DNA of 54,685 nt from positions 1 to 54,685 of the forward strand of contig CADBZW010000015.1 of assembly GCA_902799345.1 (NCBI GenBank). The letters are read 5' to 3'. The position numbers were made by a program, and so were the translations under genes. Source of the stretch: an uncultured Bacteroidia bacterium. GTDB lineage: Bacteria; Bacteroidota; Bacteroidia; Bacteroidales; F082. Shown one piece after another: positions 50,511-54,685 of the stretch (the stretch's first letter is position 1; each line of letters opens with the position of its first letter). Under the pieces are notes generated by a model. That model made no database searches, was not told the DNA's origin, and worked only from the letters and a program-made list of their open reading frames with translations.

Positions 50511-52511
50511 ATGAACGCTTTGAACGATTTCCAAAAAGAGATTCTCGCCGGCATCCCCGATGAACTGCCGGAAGTGAAACCTTATGACCCGAATATCAAC
50601 CACGCGCCCAAGCGCAAGGACATCCTGACGAAGGCTGAGAAGAAGTTGGCCATCCGCAACGCCTTGCGTTACTTCCCCGCCAAGTTCCACGCCACCTTGG
50701 CCCCCGAATTTGCCGAGGAGCTGGAGAAATACGGCCGCATCTACATGTACCGTTTCCGTCCGTCCTACAAGATGTACGCCCGCCCGATTGAGGAATATCC
50801 TGCCAAATGCAAGCAGGCCGCGGCCATCATGCTGATGATCCAAAACAACCTCGACCCTGCCGTGGCACAGCATCCCCACGAGCTCATCATCTACGGCGGC
50901 AACGGTGCCATCTTCCAAAACTGGGCACAATACCGCCTCGTAATGCAATACCTTGCCAACATGGACGAAGACCAGACCCTGGCTATGTACAGCGGTCACC
51001 CGATGGGCCTCTTCCCCTCGCATAAGGACGCCCCGCGCGTGGTGGTCACCAACGGCATGATGATCCCGAACTACAGCAAACCCGACGACTGGGAGCGTTA
51101 CAACGCCCTCGGCGTGACGCAATACGGCCAGATGACCGCTGGCTCCTATATGTATATCGGCCCTCAAGGCATCGTCCACGGCACCACTATCACCGTGCTC
51201 AACGCAGCGCGTAAACACGGCGGCAGCACTGCTGGCAAGCTGTTTGTCACTGCTGGCCTCGGTGGCATGAGCGGCGCCCAGCCCAAGGCCGGCAACATCG
51301 CCGGTGTGGTGAGCATCACCGCCGAAATCAACCCTGCCGCTACGCAGAAGCGTTATCAGCAAGGTTGGGTCGATGAGGTGTATGACAACATTGAGGAACT
51401 GTTCAAGCACGTCAACGCGAGCCTCGCCAAGAAGGAAGCCCGCAGCTATGCCTACCAAGGCAATGTAGTGGACCTCTGGGAATATGCCGCCGAGCACGAC
51501 ATCCACGTCGACCTCGGCTCCGACCAGACCTCGCTCCACAACCCGTGGGCTGGCGGTTACTATCCTGTCGGACAGTCGTTTGAGGAATCCAAGACCATGA
51601 TGGCCGAGAATCCTGAGCTTTTCAAGGAGAAGGTGCAGGCTTCGTTGCGCCGCCATGTGGCCGCCATCAACAAGCTGACCGCCAAGGGCATGTACTTCTT
51701 CGACTACGGCAACGCCTTCCTGCTGCAAAGCAGCCGTGCCGGTGCCGACATCCTGAAGGCCGACGGCACGTTCCGCTATCCCAGCTACGTGCAGGACATC
51801 ATGGGCCCGATGTGCTTCGACTACGGCTTCGGTCCCTTCCGTTGGGTGTGTGCCTCTGGCAAGCCCGAGGACTTGGCCGTCACCGACGACATCGCCTGCC
51901 ACGTGTTGGAGACCATCGCTGCCACGGCACCTGCCGAAATCCAGCAGCAAATGCGCGACAACATCCAGTGGATCCGTGGCGCACAAGAGAACCACCTCGT
52001 GGTCGGCTCGCAAGCCCGCATCCTCTACGCCGACTGCGAAGGCCGCACCAAGATCGCTGCCGAGTTCAACAAGGCCATTGCTGACGGTCGCCTGAGCGGT
52101 CCCGTCGTCCTTGGTCGCGACCACCACGACGTTTCTGGCACAGACAGCCCGTTCCGTGAAACCTCCAACATTTACGATGGTTCAAGCTTCACCGCCGACA
52201 TGGCCGTGCAGAACGTCATCGGCGACAGTTTCCGTGGCGCCACCTGGGTGAGCATCCACAACGGCGGCGGCGTAGGCTGGGGCGAAGTCATCAACGGTGG
52301 CTTCGGCATGGTCTTAGACGGCTCCGCCGATGCTGACCGTCGCCTCCACTGCATGTTGCATTGGGACGTCAACAACGGCATCGCCCGCCGCAACTGGGCC
52401 CGTAACGAAGGTGCCACCTTCGCCATCAAACGCGCCATGGAGGCTGAGCCTAAGCTGAAGGTCACGATGCCGAATTTGGTGGAAGACAAGATTTTAGAAA
52501 ATCTATTCTAA
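50511..52511 (+). CDS. hutU: urocanate hydratase (long form)
   Basis: A 666-residue NAD-dependent urocanase that converts urocanate to imidazolonepropionate, the step after HutH. GGNGAIFQNWAQYRLVMQYL, YMYIGPQGIVHGT, GLGGMSGAQPKAGNIAGV and NGGGVGWGEVINGGFGMVLDG are the family core. It is about 110 residues longer than the 557-residue proteobacterial enzyme, as in other Bacteroidota. The start at 50511 (MNALNDFQKEILAGIPDELPE) is preferred to 50454, which overlaps the promoter. Followed by a strong palindromic hairpin. Confidence 0.95.
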   Translation: MNALNDFQKEILAGIPDELPEVKPYDPNINHAPKRKDILTKAEKKLAIRNALRYFPAKFHATLAPEFAEELEKYGRIYMYRFRPSYKMYARPIEEYPAKCKQAAAIMLMIQNNLDPAVAQHPHELIIYGGNGAIFQNWAQYRLVMQYLANMDEDQTLAMYSGHPMGLFPSHKDAPRVVVTNGMMIPNYSKPDDWERYNALGVTQYGQMTAGSYMYIGPQGIVHGTTITVLNAARKHGGSTAGKLFVTAGLGGMSGAQPKAGNIAGVVSITAEINPAATQKRYQQGWVDEVYDNIEELFKHVNASLAKKEARSYAYQGNVVDLWEYAAEHDIHVDLGSDQTSLHNPWAGGYYPVGQSFEESKTMMAENPELFKEKVQASLRRHVAAINKLTAKGMYFFDYGNAFLLQSSRAGADILKADGTFRYPSYVQDIMGPMCFDYGFGPFRWVCASGKPEDLAVTDDIACHVLETIAATAPAEIQQQMRDNIQWIRGAQENHLVVGSQARILYADCEGRTKIAAEFNKAIADGRLSGPVVLGRDHHDVSGTDSPFRETSNIYDGSSFTADMAVQNVIGDSFRGATWVSIHNGGGVGWGEVINGGFGMVLDGSADADRRLHCMLHWDVNNGIARRNWARNEGATFAIKRAMEAEPKLKVTMPNLVEDKILENLF

Positions 52512-52526
52512 TTGAATTGGACATTT

Positions 52527-52560
52527 GTAGAGACGTGCCGTGGCGCGTCTCTACTTTTTT
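52527..52560 (+). terminator. terminator-like palindrome after hutU
   Basis: GTAGAGACGtGCC (52527-52539) pairs with GGCgCGTCTCTAC (52542-52554) with a two-base loop and one mismatch, then six or more T. It shares its AGAGACG/CGTCTCT ends with the in-gene palindrome at 34014-34037, so a dispersed repeat probably serves as the terminator here. Confidence 0.75.
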
Positions 52561-52569
52561 ATCCAATTA

Positions 52570-52588
52570 ATAACCAATTTTTGGTTAT
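52570..52588. promoter_or_regulatory. operator-like perfect inverted repeat
   Basis: ATAACCAA (52570-52577), TTT, TTGGTTAT (52581-52588). It covers the -33 TTTG (52580-52583) of the promoter below, a position where a bound protein would block transcription. The likely ligand is the HTH protein encoded just downstream. Confidence 0.75.
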
Positions 52589-52611
52589 ATTGAAAGAATT
52601 GTTTATCTTTG
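52580..52611 (+). promoter_or_regulatory. full promoter (TTTG-N20-TATCTTTG) of the HTH/AbiEii pair
   Basis: The -33 TTTG is at 52580-52583 and the -7 TATCTTTG at 52604-52611, with 20 bp between. It overlaps the inverted repeat and precedes the start at 52631 by 19 bp. Confidence 0.75.
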
Positions 52612-52630
52612 CAGTCTGAAAGTATTAAAA

Positions 52631-53146
52631 ATGAACACTGACACCTATTTGAATATGCCATCCGTTCCTGCGGGAGCCATCTTGTATAGAATTGCCCAGC
52701 AGAAACATCTGCATCAGACCGCATTGGCCCTAAAAACGGGATTGATTCCACAGAGAATCAACGATTTGATTATGGGCCGACGTCGCTTTACGCCTCAGAA
52801 TTCCTTCATGCTCGAACAGGCATTGGGCATCTCTTTGCAGGGCTTTTTCTATAAGATTCAAGCCAATCACGACATCTATCAAGCCCAATTGGCAGAATAC
52901 CAACCCAAGCCAAATTTAAGCATACTCACACAAACCACCTTCTGGGATGTCGATTTGAAAAAAATCGAGTGGACAAAATGCCAAGACTGGGCCATCCGTC
53001 GTGTGTTGGAATACGGCACGAAAGAAGAAATTGAAGAACTGCACCGTTTTTATGGTCACGATGCCTTTGCCAAAATCAAGGAAAGCCCAAAAGGATTCAT
53101 GCTATTTGATGTTGCTTTGAAGAACCTCAAAATCGTTGGCCTATGA
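52631..53146 (+). CDS. HTH antitoxin-like protein with DUF6922-like C terminus
   Basis: A 171-residue protein. Residues 14-70 form a HigA-like helix-turn-helix (AILYRIAQQKHLHQTALALKTGLIPQRINDLIMGRR). Residues 103-145 (TFWDVDLKKIEWTKCQDWAIRRVLEYGTKEEIEEL) match a domain I recall from many Bacteroidota proteins placed before AbiEii-type nucleotidyltransferases. It is probably the antitoxin and autorepressor of the pair, acting on the palindrome in its promoter. It overlaps the toxin-like gene by four bases (ATGA). The antitoxin role is inferred from context; AbiEi proper has a different fold. Confidence 0.85.
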   Translation: MNTDTYLNMPSVPAGAILYRIAQQKHLHQTALALKTGLIPQRINDLIMGRRRFTPQNSFMLEQALGISLQGFFYKIQANHDIYQAQLAEYQPKPNLSILTQTTFWDVDLKKIEWTKCQDWAIRRVLEYGTKEEIEELHRFYGHDAFAKIKESPKGFMLFDVALKNLKIVGL

Positions 53147-53820
53147 GATTATATTATGACACGGTATCCACTCCACTGCTCTCTATTCTAAGAAGACTTA
53201 TGTCAGCGGAAGTATTCAATGATTTCAGGCTCGTCGGAGGAACAGCATTAGCGCTTCAGCGCGGGCATAGAAGGTCCGTCGACATTGACCTATTCACTGA
53301 CTTGGATTATGCTGATATGCCCGTTGAAGGCATGAGGAATTATCTTGAAAAAGAGTTTCCGATCCACAAAGGGACGGAATCCATGTATATGCCTTCTAAT
53401 GGTTATCATATTTTCCTCAGCGAAGGGCAAGAGCCTCCCATCAAGGTCGATTTTTTCTATACTGAGCCATTCATTTTCCCGACCATTGAGGAAGAAGGCA
53501 TACGCATGGCCGACCAAAGGGAAATAGCTGCCATGAAACTAGGAGTGATTGGAAACCAGATTTATAGGCAGAAGGATTATTGGGATGTCCACGACTTATT
53601 AGAGGATTATTCGTTATCAGAAATGATACAATGGGCTTTGCAAAGAGACCCTTATTCCTTCACTAAAGATGACATCATAAAAGGTCTTCAGCAAGTGAAT
53701 CAAGTGGAAGAGTCACCTATGGGAATAGTCAGCCTCAAACCTTTGTCCTATTGGGAATTAAAGGTTTTGGACTTGATGGAGGAAGTGAAAAACTTGACAA
53801 AAAGTGACAATTTGAACTAA
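53143..53820 (+). CDS. AbiEii/AbiGii-type nucleotidyltransferase toxin
   Basis: A 225-residue nucleotidyltransferase-fold protein. The active-site pattern is G32-G33 (LVGGTALALQRGHRRSVDIDLF) with D47-x-D49, and REIAAMKLGVIGNQIYRQKDYWDVHDLL carries the conserved Lys and Asp of the family. AbiEii-type toxins transfer nucleotides to tRNA or related targets and form type IV toxin-antitoxin or phage-abortive systems. The pair with a HTH gene is translationally coupled. Ends at a terminator. No phage or mobility genes are adjacent. Confidence 0.87.
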   Translation: MRLYYDTVSTPLLSILRRLMSAEVFNDFRLVGGTALALQRGHRRSVDIDLFTDLDYADMPVEGMRNYLEKEFPIHKGTESMYMPSNGYHIFLSEGQEPPIKVDFFYTEPFIFPTIEEEGIRMADQREIAAMKLGVIGNQIYRQKDYWDVHDLLEDYSLSEMIQWALQRDPYSFTKDDIIKGLQQVNQVEESPMGIVSLKPLSYWELKVLDLMEEVKNLTKSDNLN

Positions 53821-53848
53821 GGGCGCGACACTGATGCCGCGCCTTTTG
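53821..53848 (+). terminator. intrinsic terminator after the AbiEii-type gene
   Basis: GGCGCG (53822-53827) pairs with CGCGCC (53838-53843), followed by TTTTGTTT. Confidence 0.65.
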
Positions 53849-53896
53849 TTTAACTTTTGTCTTGTATTGCAAATGCAGAGGCGGAGCTTCAACAGG

Positions 53897-54357
53897 TTAT
53901 AGTTTAAACACAACGCTCCATTCCTTACACAGTTTTTCTAAAGTCCAAGAAGCGTTGAGGCCGCTAGTTTCTGGCAAACGAAACACTTTGATGGATTGTC
54001 CGAACTGATTTTGTAGTTTTTCTCCAAACTCTTTGTATTTTCCATAACCATTTATGGCTATCTTTGTTATAGTCGGATTTTTTCTAACAAAACCAACAAT
54101 ATCGTTTGGAATTTATAATAATCCCAAATTACGACATGCAAATGTTCTAATATCACCTTTTTCTCGGTATAATTTGTAGGCATTTTTTGTGTTGCTAATT
54201 TTGCCAACATCTTCCACATCCGATTGCCATTATCATAATAATACTCATTGGCACTAATCGAATTCTTCCCTGGTATTGTTCCCAAAATCAATACTCGAGG
54301 CTCATGACACATTAGTGGAGGAAAACCTTCTACAATAGTTGAATCATTTTTTTTCAT
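53897..54357 (-). pseudogene. hypoxanthine-DNA glycosylase, broken by deletion and frameshift
   Basis: The N-terminal part (start 54357) reads EGFPPLMCHEPRVLILGTIPG, SISANEYYYDNGNRMWKML and EHLHVVIWD, as in DNA-deoxyinosine (hypoxanthine) glycosylases of the uracil-DNA glycosylase superfamily, and then runs out of frame to a stop at 54067. In another frame, from about 54109 to the stop at 53897, the DNA encodes PNDIVGFVRKNP...KIAINGYGKYKEF...VFRLPETSGLNASWT, the family C terminus (with the Pro-x-Ser/Thr-Ser-x-x-Asn loop). About 20 residues usually found between IWD and PND are absent, and a stop lies upstream in the second frame. It is therefore a pseudogene unless the assembly has an error here. 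Confidence 0.75.
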
Positions 54358-54388
54358 GTCAGTTTAATTTTAATGAAGATAAGATAGA

Positions 54389-54685
54389 TTAGTATAATTC
54401 CTCAGCCCCACCATAGTAATCGTAGACATCTTGATAATCAAAGTCTAATTGTTCTAAGATTTCCTCTGAAGACAGGCCGGTATTTATCTTGTTACCACCA
54501 GGTAAAGTTAAGACTACTCCATTGTTCCCATCATAGCTATTTACCCTTGGCATAATAGATTCTCCTTTTTTAGGGATTCTTTCCGGGTGAGCTAAAATGG
54601 TATCATCTGGATATTCATACCTTGGATAATTATACACCTTCTCCACTTTTGGAGCTGAGTATCTTTCATCTAAATAATCCACAAG
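54389..54685 (-). CDS. unknown protein, 5' end outside the window
   Basis: The frame is open to the right edge, so only the last 98 or so residues are visible, ending EEILEQLDFDYQDVYDYYGGAEELY. The part is rich in Tyr, Asp, Glu and Pro, with SYDGNNGVVLTLPGGNKINTG in the middle; no known domain is recognised. The base composition here (and in the glycosylase remnant) is clearly more AT-rich than the rest of the window, which may point to recent acquisition of this end. Confidence 0.55.
   Translation of the reverse strand, partial: LVDYLDERYSAPKVEKVYNYPRYEYPDDTILAHPERIPKKGESIMPRVNSYDGNNGVVLTLPGGNKINTGLSSEEILEQLDFDYQDVYDYYGGAEELY

Noticed and set aside
50481-52127. 548-codon open frame on the minus strand opposite hutU.
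   Set aside because: hutU is unmistakable on the plus strand; the opposite frame is a by-product of its codon use.
1-54685. tRNA, rRNA, insertion sequence or prophage.
   Set aside because: I found no cloverleaf-like stretch, rRNA segment, transposase, integrase or phage structural gene on either strand by reading; a covariance-model search would be the decisive test for small RNAs.

Overview
This window looks like chromosomal DNA from an uncultured, Gram-negative Bacteroidales bacterium of the kind found in animal guts. The evidence is: several proteins ending in type IX secretion (T9SS) sorting domains; promoter elements of the Bacteroidota type (TAnnTTTG, in the best cases preceded by TTTG at 19-20 bp); very little Shine-Dalgarno use apart from the prfB recoding site; a CarboxypepD_reg/TonB-receptor-like outer-membrane protein; PepSY-like proteins; and the gene order DUF1573-yajC-ybbR-coaE. 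I saw no rRNA, tRNA, CRISPR array, transposase or phage gene. The species cannot be named from this sequence.

Layout. 1-1780: 3' part of a T9SS-exported protein with InlB-type repeats. 1871-7513: beta-CASP nuclease, hisS, hutH and two small membrane proteins. 7476-11788 (minus): the Fe-S assembly operon sufB-sufC-sufD-sufS. 11942-18083: an envelope group with a membrane-anchored PHP-domain protein, an ArnT-like glycosyltransferase, a DUF2079 protein and an LtaS-like phosphoglycerol transferase. 18095-20416: pepT and a YitT-family protein. 20541-27363: iron alcohol dehydrogenase, aldehyde dehydrogenase, YgiQ radical SAM protein, a lipoprotein nicotinamidase, a PfoR-type PTS IIC and recX. 27404-28282: a membrane LytTR regulator. 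28450-32343 (minus): fatty-acid set fabH-fabF-fabZ-acpP-fabG. 32592-34121: a T9SS surface protein. 34123-38670 (minus): an outer-membrane beta-barrel receptor, then an ECF sigma factor with an unusual membrane partner. 38784-42410: prfB (programmed frameshift), two PepSY-like proteins and cstA. 42480-50405 (minus): iorB/iorA, coaE, ybbR, yajC, a DUF1573 lipoprotein, a T9SS type-B protein and a T9SS amidase with a CUB domain. 50511-52511: hutU. 52631-53820: a HTH/AbiEii-type toxin-antitoxin-like pair. 53897-54357: a broken hypoxanthine-DNA glycosylase gene. The right edge holds a partial unknown gene.

Most genes are housekeeping or catabolic: histidine to urocanate by HutH and onward by HutU, Fe-S assembly, acyl-chain synthesis, aryl-pyruvate oxidation by IorAB, and pyruvate or peptide uptake by CstA. 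The more unusual content is: (i) many structurally distinct palindromic elements in almost every gap over about 60 bp, two of which lie in frame inside coding genes (13604-13627 and 34014-34037); (ii) an ECF sigma factor paired with a five-TM protein whose periplasmic end resembles the SecD P1 head domain; (iii) a toxin-antitoxin-like pair with a perfect operator-like palindrome over its promoter; (iv) three regularly spaced direct repeats between the divergent fabH and surface-protein promoters; (v) a lipid-anchored nicotinamidase; and (vi) a short SufD with a cysteine-rich tail.
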